Notes: generated by a model not told the origin, from the letters alone. Positions 16,740-24,931 are shown, numbered from the stretch's first letter. The stretch: 64,000 nt of DNA from Duganella dendranthematis (GCF_012849375.1 NZ_CP051684.1:6262001-6326000), one strand, 5' to 3'. A program made the numbers and translations.

Positions 16740-17723
16740 TCAGTGACGGATGCGCTCGGAGAAATCGTCGGCCTGGCCCGCAGCCCGCGCCCGGGCGGTG
16801 ATGTGGGCATTTTGCCGCAGCGTGTCGAAATCGCCCTGCCCTTGCAACGCGCCGAGATCGTACAGGTAGCGATCGAGGTAGCCGGAGGCCAGCAGACGCC
16901 AGTCCAGCGGCAGGCCGGGCTGGATGCGGCGCGCCATCTCGTAGATGATGGTGGTGCAGTTGCCGATCAGCGTGTTGTAGAAACGCGGCGTCCGTTTCAG
17001 TTGTTCGCCCTCATCGAGATAAGCCAGGAACAGGGAGCGCATCGTCTCCGGCGGCATCTTCAAACGATACAGCCACATGTCCTCGTCGCGGACGTTGGTG
17101 CGCACGCGCAGGATGTCGCGTTCGTCGGCAGCGATCAGCACCGTTTCGTAGCGCTTGAAGAAGCCGGCCAGCGCATCGAAACTCTCGCCGCGCTCCTTGC
17201 GGATCTCAATCGAAAACGTCAGGTAGCGTCCGTCGGCAAAGCCAAACGACACCAGCGTGTGGGCAATGGCCGGTCCCATCCAGTAAGACAGCGCCACATC
17301 GACCGAACGCAGCTGGTTCAGATCGTACTGGCGCGGCTCCCAGCGCACTGTGTAATCGGTGTCGCTGCGCCAGTCGAAATTGCGCACCTGGTCCAGCGTG
17401 ACGATGCTGCCGTCCACCCTGCCCGTCACCATGCGCGCGACGTCATCAGCCCACAGGCGGTCGTGCGACGGCTGGATGGTGCTCCACCACGCCATTAGCC
17501 CGATCAGCAGCACCAGCCACGCGGACGGTGCCGGCCAGCTGCGTCGCCACAGGCACACCAGCGCGGCGACGCTGATCACCGTCCACACCACCAACGCTAG
17601 CTTGCGCGGCAAATCGCCGGCTGGCAGCTGGAACCACAGCGCGCACGCGCCCCAAGCCGCCAGCGCGGCCATCACAAGAGAGGCTATCAGCATGGCGACA
17701 ATCGTCAGGATATGTTTAGTCAT
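16740..17723 (-). CDS. DUF4105 (Lnb N-terminal periplasmic domain) membrane protein
   Basis: The 327-residue protein has three predicted N-terminal membrane helices (residues 5-25, 41-58, 66-84) and a large periplasmic domain of the DUF4105 type. The hallmark YNTLIGNCTTIIYEMAR (about residues 250-267) includes the conserved Asn-Cys pair thought to form the active site of a papain-like fold. Additional family segments are ALSYWMGPAIAHTLVSFGF and YLTFSIEIRKERGESFD. Function is not established for the family; periplasmic hydrolase or acyltransferase roles have been suggested. A 34-codon membrane peptide gene lies just upstream on the same strand. Confidence 0.82.
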   Translation of the reverse strand: MTKHILTIVAMLIASLVMAALAAWGACALWFQLPAGDLPRKLALVVWTVISVAALVCLWRRSWPAPSAWLVLLIGLMAWWSTIQPSHDRLWADDVARMVTGRVDGSIVTLDQVRNFDWRSDTDYTVRWEPRQYDLNQLRSVDVALSYWMGPAIAHTLVSFGFADGRYLTFSIEIRKERGESFDALAGFFKRYETVLIAADERDILRVRTNVRDEDMWLYRLKMPPETMRSLFLAYLDEGEQLKRTPRFYNTLIGNCTTIIYEMARRIQPGLPLDWRLLASGYLDRYLYDLGALQGQGDFDTLRQNAHITARARAAGQADDFSERIRH

Positions 17724-17739
17724 GCCCCGATTATGCAGC

Positions 17740-17844
17740 CTAATCCTCCTTGTCGTCGACTCCGCTGGTGCACCCGATCTGGACGCAGATCAGTTTTACT
17801 GCAATACTCAGCACCACGCCGACAATGCCCAATAATTCCAACAT
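17740..17844 (-). CDS. Putative 34-residue single-pass membrane peptide
   Basis: A short frame from ATG 17844 to TAG 17740-17742 encodes MLELLGIVGVVLSIAVKLIC and then a hydrophilic tail ending DDKED. Residues 2-20 form one hydrophobic helix, and there are two cysteines (C20, C25). A ggaacc element precedes the ATG by 5 bases. The stop is 16 bases before the DUF4105 start, and the strong AAGGAGG sequence near its 3' end may serve translation of that downstream gene. No homologue is recalled; the evidence is hydropathy, spacing and position. Confidence 0.5.
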   Translation of the reverse strand: MLELLGIVGVVLSIAVKLICVQIGCTSGVDDKED

Positions 17845-17958
17845 GGCAGGTTCCGTTCATTAATAGAGATGCGAAGAAGAGACGCTTCACTTTAACGGCC
17901 AGCCCGGGTTTGATCCAATATCAAAAACGGCGACCATCTATCTCGAAACGGCATAACG

Positions 17959-18861
17959 GTGATTTCGCTCAAACAGTTTAAATATTTTATAGAGATCGTC
18001 GAAGCGGGCAGCTACTCGCGCGCGGCGGAAAAGCTGTACATCGCCCAGTCGGCGCTGAGCCGGCAAATCAAGGAACTGGAAGACGAGCTGCAAACGCCGC
18101 TGCTGATGCGCGACGCCCGCCAGTTCGAACTGACGCCGGCCGGGCAGCTGTTCTTCGAACGCGGCAAGCGCATCCTGGAAGACATCGACGACACGCTGGT
18201 GCAGGCGCGGCATGTGGGACAAGGCGCGCAAGGCGTGATCCGGCTGCAGCATTCCAGCTCGGTGATCCTGACGCCGCGCATCAGCAACGCGCTGGCGCGC
18301 ACGCTGGACGCGCATCCAGGCGTGACGCTGGAAGTGTCGATGCTGCCGTCGGAAAACCAGACGCTGGAAATTGAAGAGGGCCGCGCCGACCTCGGCCTGC
18401 TGCGGCTGCCCACCTTGCGCCGCCATCCGCACATCCAGGTGCGCGAGATCGGCAGCGAGCGGCTGATGGTGGCGGTGGCGCAGCACTCGCCGCTGGCGGC
18501 GCTGGACAACGTGGAACTGGCCGCGCTCAGCGATGAAGCGTTTATCTCCATCCCACACAAGGATCGCGGCGGCTTGAGCTATCTGGTGGCCAATCTCTGC
18601 CTGGAGCAAGGCTTCTTCCCCAAGCCGGCGCGGGCGCTGTCGCGCAAGTCGTCGCAGCTGAATCTGATCGAGGCGGGATTGGGCATCGCCATCGTGCCCG
18701 AATGCATGCGGCTGACGGCGCCGGCCGGCGTGCGCTTCGTGACGCTGTCGCAAGGCCGGCTGCTCACCAGCGTCGGCCTGGCCACGCGCCGCAAAGCCGA
18801 TCCGCTGGTGACGGCGTTTGCCGATGCGCTGGTCGGAATGCTGGCAAATCCTGTCGCCTAG
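17959..18861 (+). CDS. LysR-type transcriptional regulator
   Basis: The 300-residue protein starts with GTG and has an N-terminal winged helix-turn-helix (MISLKQFKYFIEIVEAGSYS, AAEKLYIAQSALSRQIKELE; residues 1-60), followed by a periplasmic-binding-like effector domain (90-295, with TLEVSMLPSENQTLEIEEGRADLGLL). It is transcribed away from the small peptide/DUF4105 pair with 114 bases between the starts, the classic LysR arrangement. Aromatic-acid type regulators of the CatR/NAC group look similar, but the effector is unknown. A terminator follows. Confidence 0.9.
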   Translation: MISLKQFKYFIEIVEAGSYSRAAEKLYIAQSALSRQIKELEDELQTPLLMRDARQFELTPAGQLFFERGKRILEDIDDTLVQARHVGQGAQGVIRLQHSSSVILTPRISNALARTLDAHPGVTLEVSMLPSENQTLEIEEGRADLGLLRLPTLRRHPHIQVREIGSERLMVAVAQHSPLAALDNVELAALSDEAFISIPHKDRGGLSYLVANLCLEQGFFPKPARALSRKSSQLNLIEAGLGIAIVPECMRLTAPAGVRFVTLSQGRLLTSVGLATRRKADPLVTAFADALVGMLANPVA

Positions 18862-18864
18862 TAT

Positions 18865-18887
18865 CGCCGTCATGCGCGGCGTTTTTT
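18865..18887 (+). terminator. Intrinsic terminator after the LysR gene
   Basis: The stem CGCCG/CGGCG (18865-18869 and 18877-18881, loop 7) is followed by six T at 18882-18887. It overlaps the last codons of the convergent YetF-type gene: the T tract supplies that protein's Lys-Lys codons. Confidence 0.65.
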
Positions 18888-19340
18888 CTCCAGCACCGTG
18901 ATGCTGCCGTCCGCTTCGAGGAAAATGCAGCGGGCGTCGGCCAGTTCGACGTCCGCTTCGCGCAATGCCTGTTCGACGTCGCTTTCGGCGATCCGGCATT
19001 TTTTCAGCACGTCATGGTAAACGCGGCCATCGCGGCCAAGCAGCACGCTTTCGCCGTCGATGATGCTGGCCAGCTTGCGGCTGCGGGAGGAGATGTAGGC
19101 CAGCGAGATATTCAGCGCAATCAGCGTGCAGGCGATCAGCAGCCCCCCGCCGATCGAGTCGTCGCCGCCGGACAGCGAGTTGGACACTGCTTCGCTAAGC
19201 AGCATCACCACCAGCAGGTCAAACGGCGTGAACTGCCCTACCGTGCGCTTGCCGGACATCCGTACCAGCACCAGCAACACGCAATACACGATGACGCCGC
19301 GCAGGACAAATTCCCACCACGGCAAGCTCATATCGAACAT
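18870..19340 (-). CDS. YetF/DUF421 domain membrane protein
   Basis: The 156-residue protein has three N-terminal hydrophobic segments (residues 7-27, 38-58 and 64-82) and a small C-terminal cytoplasmic domain. Family signatures are RMSGKRTVGQFTPFDLLVVM and the IDGESVLLGRDGRVYHDVLK stretch. The ATG at 19340 (MFDMSLPWWEF) is chosen because ggagaccac precedes it; an upstream in-frame ATG at 19376 has no such signal. Function of the family is not established. It is followed upstream by the KGG stress-protein gene on the same strand. Confidence 0.85.
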   Translation of the reverse strand: MFDMSLPWWEFVLRGVIVYCVLLVLVRMSGKRTVGQFTPFDLLVVMLLSEAVSNSLSGGDDSIGGGLLIACTLIALNISLAYISSRSRKLASIIDGESVLLGRDGRVYHDVLKKCRIAESDVEQALREADVELADARCIFLEADGSITVLEKKRRA

Positions 19341-19410
19341 GTGGTCTCCTTGCGTGATGCTTGAGCGTAAACGCAATAGCGCCCGCGAGTATGTGCGGGC
19401 GCTAACGATG

Positions 19411-19998
19411 TCAACACGGCGGCGCGCGGCCGCCGGGTGGACTGTGATAATCAGCGATCTTTCTTGTGGCTTTGACGGCCGGCTTCCGCATGCTGCTCCG
19501 GCGTGCCGCCACGCGTTCCGCCGCTGCCGCTGCCGCCAGTGCCGCTGCCGCTGCTGGCACTACCCCCACTGCCGGTATTGCCGGTGCCCGCGCCGCTGCT
19601 GCGCGAACCAGCGCCACCGCTTTGCTGGCTGCCACCACTGCGCGCTCCGCTGGAACCGGTGGTGCCGCGCGAGTCGTCATCCCGGTCATCGTCTTCGCTG
19701 CGGGGGAACCGCTGCTGCCCGCATTGCCGCTTTGCTGATTGCCATCATTCTTATGGCTCATGCTGCCGGCCTTGCGGGCTTCTTCGGTGGTGAATTCGTG
19801 CGCATTGCCGGAAGCATGGGCGGCACGGCCGCCTTCCGCCGCGATCTCGCGCTGCCGTTCAGGATCCATCGAACCGAAGCCGCGGTTGCTGGTGTCGCTT
19901 TGCTCGCTGCTGCCTTTGTCACTGCCCTGCTTACCTTGGTTGCCTTGATTGCCTTGATTACCTTGATTACCTTGATTGCCTTGATTAGAACTGGCCAT
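19411..19998 (-). CDS. KGG-repeat stress protein with apparent frameshift
   Basis: The N-terminal part is a typical KGG (YciG/GsiB-like) hydrophilic protein: six NQG repeats, then GFGSMDPERQREIAAEGGRA and HASGNAHEFTTEEARKAGSM. After SGNAGSSGSP (base 19702) the continuous frame turns into an Ala/Arg-rich stretch that looks out of frame and runs to 19411. In the -1 frame, the same DNA encodes RSEDDDRDDDSRG, a Gly/Ser-rich spacer and the family-like end GGTPEQHAEAGRQSHKKDR, stopping at 19451. Restoring one C to a run of five C (- strand) would join the two halves. So this is either a real frameshift, a slippage site, or a base-call error. A ggga ribosome binding site precedes the ATG at 19998. 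Confidence 0.75.
   Translation of the reverse strand: MASSNQGNQGNQGNQGNQGNQGKQGSDKGSSEQSDTSNRGFGSMDPERQREIAAEGGRAAHASGNAHEFTTEEARKAGSMSHKNDGNQQSGNAGSSGSPAAKTMTGMTTRAAPPVPAERAVVAASKAVALVRAAAARAPAIPAVGVVPAAAAALAAAAAAERVAARRSSMRKPAVKATRKIADYHSPPGGRAPPC
19702..19706 (-). other. Homopolymer frameshift site in KGG gene
   Basis: Five G on the + strand (five C in the mRNA, within TTCCCCCGCAGC). A run of six C would fuse the N-terminal KGG frame with the conserved C-terminal frame. A -1 shift of the ribosome at this point would give the same protein. Confidence 0.6.
19934..19987 (-). repeat. Six 9-base tandem repeats encoding Asn-Gln-Gly
   Basis: Six consecutive units of CCTTGNTTR (+ strand) encode NQG in the KGG protein. 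Unit length is a multiple of three, so copy-number change would keep the frame. Confidence 0.9.
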
Positions 19999-20078
19999 GA
20001 TCTGGTCTCCCTTTAGGTGTTTTCCCGGCACTGATGCGCCAGTGAGTGCTCATCGTAAGACGTGTGCCGCAGCACGGG

Positions 20079-20209
20079 TAGAGCAGCTCGCCTGTGTTCG
20101 CGTAGGAGATTCCTTGCTTCTGAAGAGCCTGGGTCACATATGGATGAGCCAACAGGTTACACAGGCTGCGCCTACGCGAACACGAGCGTCCGGCCTACAG
20201 CCTGCTCTA
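20079..20209. repeat. Imperfect long inverted repeat (about 130 bases)
   Basis: A perfect 13-base inner pair (GTGTTCGCGTAGG at 20094-20106 and its complement at 20171-20183) is flanked by an 8-base outer pair (TAGAGCAG at 20079-20086 and complement at 20202-20209), with an 11-base asymmetry. The 64-base centre shows no coding frame. It lies between the divergent KGG gene and the 59-residue gene. It could be a REP-type element or a structured leader. Confidence 0.6.
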
Positions 20210-20274
20210 GCATACGCCGCTAAGATGTTCCTCAGCGCCCTACTGGAGGTGCGCCTTTCACACGGAGAAACATC

Positions 20275-20454
20275 ATGAGCAAACCGACCCAAGGCGGTAA
20301 AAACGGCGGCAACAGCAGCGTGCAGGAAGCCAAAGGCAGCAAGTCGGCCACTACCGGCTCGTCGTCCACCGGCAATGGCGGCAGCAGCAAAGGCAACAGC
20401 CAGTCGGCCGCCAGCGGCAACAAAGCCAGCAAATCCGGCAACAAATCGAAGTAA
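20275..20454 (+). CDS. Small Gly/Ser/Lys-rich hydrophilic protein (59 residues)
   Basis: The frame from ATG 20275 encodes MSKPTQGGKNGGNSSVQEAK and continues as a basic, Gly/Ser/Asn/Lys-rich chain ending NKASKSGNKSK. A strong ggagaaacatc ribosome binding site precedes the start. Composition resembles the low-complexity tail of KGG-type stress proteins, and the KGG gene lies 280 bases away on the other strand. No folded domain is expected; it may be an intrinsically disordered desiccation- or osmotic-stress protein. No specific family is recognised. Confidence 0.65.
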   Translation: MSKPTQGGKNGGNSSVQEAKGSKSATTGSSSTGNGGSSKGNSQSAASGNKASKSGNKSK

Positions 20455-20562
20455 GCGGGCATGGGCGGGCGCGCAGTGTACGCGCGCTCACCTTCGCCAG
20501 CGATAGCGTACGACTGTTGACTTCGACCTGTGGCACACTGATGCCATCCGAGACCAACAGGA

Positions 20563-21558
20563 ATGAGCATGAGCGACGGACCAGACGAGCAAGATCCCCC
20601 AGTCACGCCACAACGCCGCGCCGCCGACCAGGGCGAGCGTCGCAAACAGGACCGCAAGACCCAGCACGATAGCGGCACGCCGCGTTATCTCGATCCCGGC
20701 GATACCGTCTTCAGCCTGTGGGGCCGCGTCATCATGGCGCGCTACCGGCGCGTCGCGGCGGCCGCCACCCGGCACATTATCCAGCGACCATTGCACATCG
20801 GCGTCTCGGCGCGCATCTTCCACCCGGAACCGGGTGCGACCGGTCTGCGCAGCAAGAATCTACAGTATCTCGAAGAGTCGATCGCGCAGTGGGTGATGTC
20901 GCGCGATGTGCTGGTGTTTATGATCCCCACCGTGAATACCGATGGCCTGCTGCACCCGTCCAACATCCGCCTGCGCGATTACGCCAAGCATCTGGACGGA
21001 CTGGTGCTGCAAGGCGGCGCCGACGTGTCGCCGCAGAGTTATTCCGAGGTACCGACCCGGCCCGAATGGGGTGGCGACCGGGCGCGCGATATGTACGAGC
21101 TGGAATTGCTGCATGAATTTGTCGAGGCCGGCAAGCCGGTGCTGGGCATTTGCCGGGGCTGCCAGCTGATCAACGTCGCCTTCGGCGGCACGCTGTACCA
21201 GGATATCGCGTCGGATGTGCCGGAATCGCTGGCCCACGTCAACGACGACTACGACCGCAACCGCCATGAAATCAGCTTCCCAGCCGGCTCGTCGCTGGCG
21301 CGCATGTTCAAGGGACAGGCGCGTGGACTGGTCAATTCGATCCACCACCAGGCGGTCAAAACGCTGGGGCGGGATATGTCGGTGGAGGCGCTGTCGGTGC
21401 CGGACAATATGGTCGAAGCGATCCGCTACCGCAAGGCGCCGTTCGTGATGGGTCTGCAATGGCACCCGGAATTCCACCGCGCCGGCGGCGTCGAACTGCT
21501 GGACTGCACCGGCATCCTCGACAACTTCCTGCGTGTGGCCCGCGAGACACGCTTCTGA
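20563..21558 (+). CDS. Class C26 glutamine amidotransferase-like hydrolase (PuuD-like)
   Basis: The core (about residues 75-325) matches gamma-glutamyl-GABA hydrolase type peptidases: LDGLVLQGGADVSPQSYSE, the nucleophile elbow GKPVLGICRGCQLINVAFGG (catalytic Cys in GICRGCQ), NSIHHQAVKTLG, and the His-Glu pair in GLQWHPEFH. A hydrophilic N-terminal extension of about 75 residues (with QRRAADQGERRKQDRKTQHD) is not part of the usual domain. The start codon is uncertain: ATGs at 20563 and 20569 are equivalent. It stands alone; no putrescine-degradation genes are adjacent, so the substrate is not certain. Confidence 0.85.
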   Translation: MSMSDGPDEQDPPVTPQRRAADQGERRKQDRKTQHDSGTPRYLDPGDTVFSLWGRVIMARYRRVAAAATRHIIQRPLHIGVSARIFHPEPGATGLRSKNLQYLEESIAQWVMSRDVLVFMIPTVNTDGLLHPSNIRLRDYAKHLDGLVLQGGADVSPQSYSEVPTRPEWGGDRARDMYELELLHEFVEAGKPVLGICRGCQLINVAFGGTLYQDIASDVPESLAHVNDDYDRNRHEISFPAGSSLARMFKGQARGLVNSIHHQAVKTLGRDMSVEALSVPDNMVEAIRYRKAPFVMGLQWHPEFHRAGGVELLDCTGILDNFLRVARETRF

Positions 21559-21597
21559 CCGCTGCCGGCGTATGCACACCCTGTGTGGTCCCCGGCA

Positions 21598-21737
21598 GAT
21601 GCCTGCTTTTGTCTGAAATGGTCTGAAGATTGCCTGCTTTTTTTGGTCTGCCCGCTGTCATTCTCCTATGAAGAGTGGCCTGCGGCCTGTTACAAATGCA
21701 GGCATCGCTCAGGCGATTTCAGCCAAAAGCAGGCATC
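21598..21737. repeat. Cluster of TGCCTGC / GCAGGCA repeats
   Basis: GATGCCTGCTTTT (21598-21610) recurs as a perfect reverse complement at 21725-21737. Further partial copies lie at about 21630-21641 (direct) and 21697-21706 (inverted). The 261-base gap between the C26 hydrolase and the downstream binding-protein gene holds this cluster and no credible reading frame. Confidence 0.55.
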
Positions 21738-21819
21738 GGCTTGAGGTACAAGCCCCTATGTATATACGGATCAAGACATTGGTGTAGACTGGCGGCACCA
21801 TAAAATCAAAACAATAGTC

Positions 21820-22539
21820 ATGAGACGTGCCGTGATTGCCGCTTGTATGCTGCTTGCCTCGCCGACCACCTCGGCCGAGGAAGTGATCCACGTGGCGTAC
21901 AGCGAGCGGCCGCCGTACATGATTACGCAGCCGGATGGCACGCCTGGCGGCCTGACCGGCGCGCCCGCCACCGCCGCGTTCAAACACGCCGGCATCCCGG
22001 TGCAATGGCATAAGGTACCGACCAACCGCCAGTTGATGATGGTGAAAGACCACGCCAGCCCCAGCTGCGCCATCGGCTGGTTCAATACGCCGGAACGGCG
22101 GCAATACGGCAAATTCACCAAGCCTATCTATCGTGACCGCAGCTGGGTGGTACTGACCAACGCCGCTTTCGCCGCGCGCAACATCGGCTCGCTTGCCGAA
22201 CTGGCACGCCAGCACGACGCCCGCGTGCTCGTTAAGGATAACTATTCGTATGGCGAGCTGGATGCCTTCATGCAGCACTGGCAGCCGGTGACGGCCATCT
22301 CGACCGCGCCCACGCTGAAGATGGTGCAATCGGTCAGCAAAGGCATGGTGGACCTGATGTTCGTCTCCGACGACGAAGGCCATTACATCATCGAGCACCA
22401 CGCCGGCCAGCAGGCGCCCAATCTGCGGCTACTGCAATTCAAGGATATGCCGCGTGGCATGGAGCGCTACATCATGTGCGGCAAGAGCGTGCCGGATGAG
22501 GTGATCGCCCGTCTCAACAAGGCAATCACCTTCAAGTAA
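21820..22539 (+). CDS. Periplasmic solute-binding family 3-like protein, orphan
   Basis: The 239-residue protein has a short signal peptide (MRRAVIAACMLLASPTTSA), then VIHVAYSERPPYMITQPDG, typical of family 3 binding domains. It keeps lobe segments such as APATAAFKHAGIPVQWHKVP and GMVDLMFVSDDEGHYIIEHH. The stop meets the convergent YbdK gene with no gap. It has no associated permease. It is the third such orphan in 9 kb. Confidence 0.8.
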   Translation: MRRAVIAACMLLASPTTSAEEVIHVAYSERPPYMITQPDGTPGGLTGAPATAAFKHAGIPVQWHKVPTNRQLMMVKDHASPSCAIGWFNTPERRQYGKFTKPIYRDRSWVVLTNAAFAARNIGSLAELARQHDARVLVKDNYSYGELDAFMQHWQPVTAISTAPTLKMVQSVSKGMVDLMFVSDDEGHYIIEHHAGQQAPNLRLLQFKDMPRGMERYIMCGKSVPDEVIARLNKAITFK

Positions 22540-23658
22540 TCAACGTCCGCGGAAGCGGTGAATAGCCGCGTCGACCACGCCTTCCACACTGCCGCTGGCG
22601 TCAAACTGCTGGCGCAGATAATGCGCATCGCTGCCCTCATGCGTGACCTGCATCAGATGCTGTAAGCCGGCCGTGGCGCCCAGTTGCGCGCCGTACGGTT
22701 CCATCTTGCGCAGCGTGGTCAGGATGTCTTCGCGCAGCGACAGGCTCTCATAGGTTTTCGGATGGACCACCGTGCCGTCCAGGCCAAAGCGGCAGGCCTG
22801 GAAGCGGTTGTAGTTGTACACCAGATAGTCGTCCTCTTCCGGCGCCGCCTCGCGCCGCTCCAGCAGATAGGCGCACAGCGATTGCAGGTAGACGGCCAGC
22901 GCCGCCGCCCGCTCCACGGTGAGCGGCGTGTCGCACACGCGCAGTTCGATGGTGCCGAACTCCGGCTTGGGACGAATATCCCAGTAGAAGTCCTTCATGC
23001 TCTTGATCACGCCGGTGTGTTCCATCTTGGCGAAATACTCGTGCTCAAAGGTGTGCCAGCTTTGCGTGAACGGCGCCCGGCCGCTCATCGGAAACGCAAA
23101 CACCGAGTTCAGCCGCGCCGAGTTGAACAGCGTGTCATTGCCCTGCACATACGGCGACGACGACGACAGCGCGATAAAGTGCGGCACGTAGCGGCTCAGC
23201 GAATGCAGCAGGAACAGCGCATCGTCGCCCGAGGCGCAGCCAATGTGCACGTGCTGACCGAAAATGGTGAACTGCTTGGCCAGATAGCCATACAGCTCCG
23301 ACACTTCCTTGAAGCGCGGCTTGGAGAAGATGCGGCGGTCCGACCATTTCTGGAACGGGTGCGTGCCGCCGCCGCAGATGCCGATATTGAGCTGCTCGCC
23401 GGCCTGCACCAGCGTGTCGCGGATCACCTGCAACTGCGCTACCAGTTCAGTATGGTTGGTATGCACGTCGCTGTTAATCTCGATCATGCTTTCGGTAATT
23501 TCCGGCGTCACGTTGCCGGGGAAAGGCTTGCGGCTCAACAGGTGCAGCAAGTCCGGGCTGGACGCGGTCAGGTCGAAGTCCGACAGGCTGATCAGTTGCA
23601 ATTCCAGCTCGACGCCCATGGTCAGCGGCTTCGACGATTTAAATTCTTCCAATGCCAT
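22540..23658 (-). CDS. YbdK-family carboxylate-amine ligase (glutamate-cysteine ligase type 2)
   Basis: ATP-dependent ligase of the glutamine-synthetase-like fold. The 372-residue product has [20 protein letters not shown] near the N-terminus, [14 protein letters not shown] (about 53-66), [15 protein letters not shown] (about 97-111), [15 protein letters not shown] (about 133-147) and [17 protein letters not shown] (about 230-246), all family landmarks. E. coli YbdK has weak glutamate-cysteine ligase activity; the true substrate is unknown. It is translationally coupled to the CPA2 antiporter gene (TAATG overlap at 23656-23660). Confidence 0.92.
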   Translation of the reverse strand: MALEEFKSSKPLTMGVELELQLISLSDFDLTASSPDLLHLLSRKPFPGNVTPEITESMIEINSDVHTNHTELVAQLQVIRDTLVQAGEQLNIGICGGGTHPFQKWSDRRIFSKPRFKEVSELYGYLAKQFTIFGQHVHIGCASGDDALFLLHSLSRYVPHFIALSSSSPYVQGNDTLFNSARLNSVFAFPMSGRAPFTQSWHTFEHEYFAKMEHTGVIKSMKDFYWDIRPKPEFGTIELRVCDTPLTVERAAALAVYLQSLCAYLLERREAAPEEDDYLVYNYNRFQACRFGLDGTVVHPKTYESLSLREDILTTLRKMEPYGAQLGATAGLQHLMQVTHEGSDAHYLRQQFDASGSVEGVVDAAIHRFRGR

Positions 23659-24845
23659 TATTTTTCCTCCTGCGATGGCGATTCATTGGCCCAGATCAGC
23701 GCGCGCTGGGTGATCATCGGACCGACCACTTCCAGCAGCAGCGTCATGGCCGTCAGCGCGGCCAGCTCATCGACCAGTACGATCCCCATGTACTTGGTTT
23801 GCTCCAGCAGCAGCGTGACAAACACCGACATCGGCGACAGCGCGATGCCGGTCAGCACGCCCTTGCGCCACCAGATGCCGCTGACGTGCGCAAACGCCGC
23901 CACGCTGGCCGTCTTGACCAGGAAGCGCGCCAGCAGCAACACCGCCGCCAGGCCGGCGCCGTCGACCACGCGCTCCCACTCCAGCGTCGACACGGCAAAC
24001 ACGAACAGCAGCACGGTCAGCAATTCGCCGATGCCGCCGAAGTTGCGCTCGGTGCGGCTGAACGCCACCCGCTTGTGCCGCGCCGCCAGACCGAAGGTCA
24101 GCGTGGCCAGCACCGGCGACACGTCAAACGCGCGCGAGGCCGCCACCAGCAGGATCACGCCCAGCGCAAACGCGATGGTGCCGTCCTGCGCCAGCGCGCC
24201 TAGCCGGCGCAGCAAGGCCGGCACAATGAAGCCCATTACCGCGCCCATCGCGGCCGACACCAGCAGTTCAATCCCGCTGTGCGACACCGCCTGCGTCAGG
24301 CTGCCGGAGGTCTGGAACACCCAGAAGCCGACCACCACCTTGAACACGAACACGGCGATGACGCTATTGATGGCGACCAGGTGCAGCACCCGTTCGGTCA
24401 CCTGGCCGGAGCTGTTTTCTTCGTTAATCACGCGCAGCACGCCGGCTGGCGAAGTCGACATGGCCAACGAGGCCAGCAGCAGAGAAGTCAGCGGCGGCAT
24501 GCCGGTCAGATGCGCGATCAGGTACACCACGCCGAAGGTCGCGGCCGACTCCACCAGCCCGCTGACGGCGATCCACGGATTAATCCGCAGCCAGTGCAGA
24601 TTGATGCGATAACCAAATTCAAACAGGATCAGACCGAAGGCCATATTGGCCAGAATGGTCACATTGCTCGATGCGCCGCTGCTGAGCGCTTCCGGGAATG
24701 CCTGCGCCAGTAAAAATCCCACCAAACCGTAAACACTGATGCGCGGCAGGCGCGTCCAGCGATGCACGAATTCCCCCGAGAGCCAAGCCAGGGCAATTGC
24801 CAGTGGCCAGCCCAGATCGGCCAAAATGACCTGAATATCCGGCAT
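23658..24845 (-). CDS. CPA2-family cation:proton antiporter (KefB/C-like membrane domain)
   Basis: The 395-residue inner-membrane protein has about twelve hydrophobic helices and the CPA2 segments [20 protein letters not shown] and [20 protein letters not shown]. The start at 24845 ([21 protein letters not shown]) is chosen for its aaggagaagtac ribosome binding site; the frame is open upstream without a signal. There is no C-terminal KTN/RCK domain, so unlike KefB/KefC it should not bind nucleotide on the same chain. It overlaps ybdK by one base. The transported ion is not determinable. Confidence 0.87.
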   Translation of the reverse strand: MPDIQVILADLGWPLAIALAWLSGEFVHRWTRLPRISVYGLVGFLLAQAFPEALSSGASSNVTILANMAFGLILFEFGYRINLHWLRINPWIAVSGLVESAATFGVVYLIAHLTGMPPLTSLLLASLAMSTSPAGVLRVINEENSSGQVTERVLHLVAINSVIAVFVFKVVVGFWVFQTSGSLTQAVSHSGIELLVSAAMGAVMGFIVPALLRRLGALAQDGTIAFALGVILLVAASRAFDVSPVLATLTFGLAARHKRVAFSRTERNFGGIGELLTVLLFVFAVSTLEWERVVDGAGLAAVLLLARFLVKTASVAAFAHVSGIWWRKGVLTGIALSPMSVFVTLLLEQTKYMGIVLVDELAALTAMTLLLEVVGPMITQRALIWANESPSQEEK

Positions 24846-24931
24846 GTACTTCTCCTTTTTAACAATACTTGTACAATTCTGCGCTGGATCGGCCGCTTTT
24901 ACTGTGCGCTGGGGAACATTAGGAAACAAAT

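Noticed and set aside
18870..19376. Longer start (ATG 19376) for the YetF-type gene
   Set aside because: The upstream start has no ribosome binding site and adds residues outside the family; ATG 19340 has ggagaccac.
19934..19987. Possible CRISPR-like array
   Set aside because: The units are 9 bases, contiguous and codon-phased (Asn-Gln-Gly); there are no spacers and no cas genes.
22684..24612. A 642-codon open frame on the + strand over ybdK and the antiporter gene
   Set aside because: It spans two clearly identified - strand genes and its product is low-complexity without motifs; it is an antisense shadow of high-GC codons.
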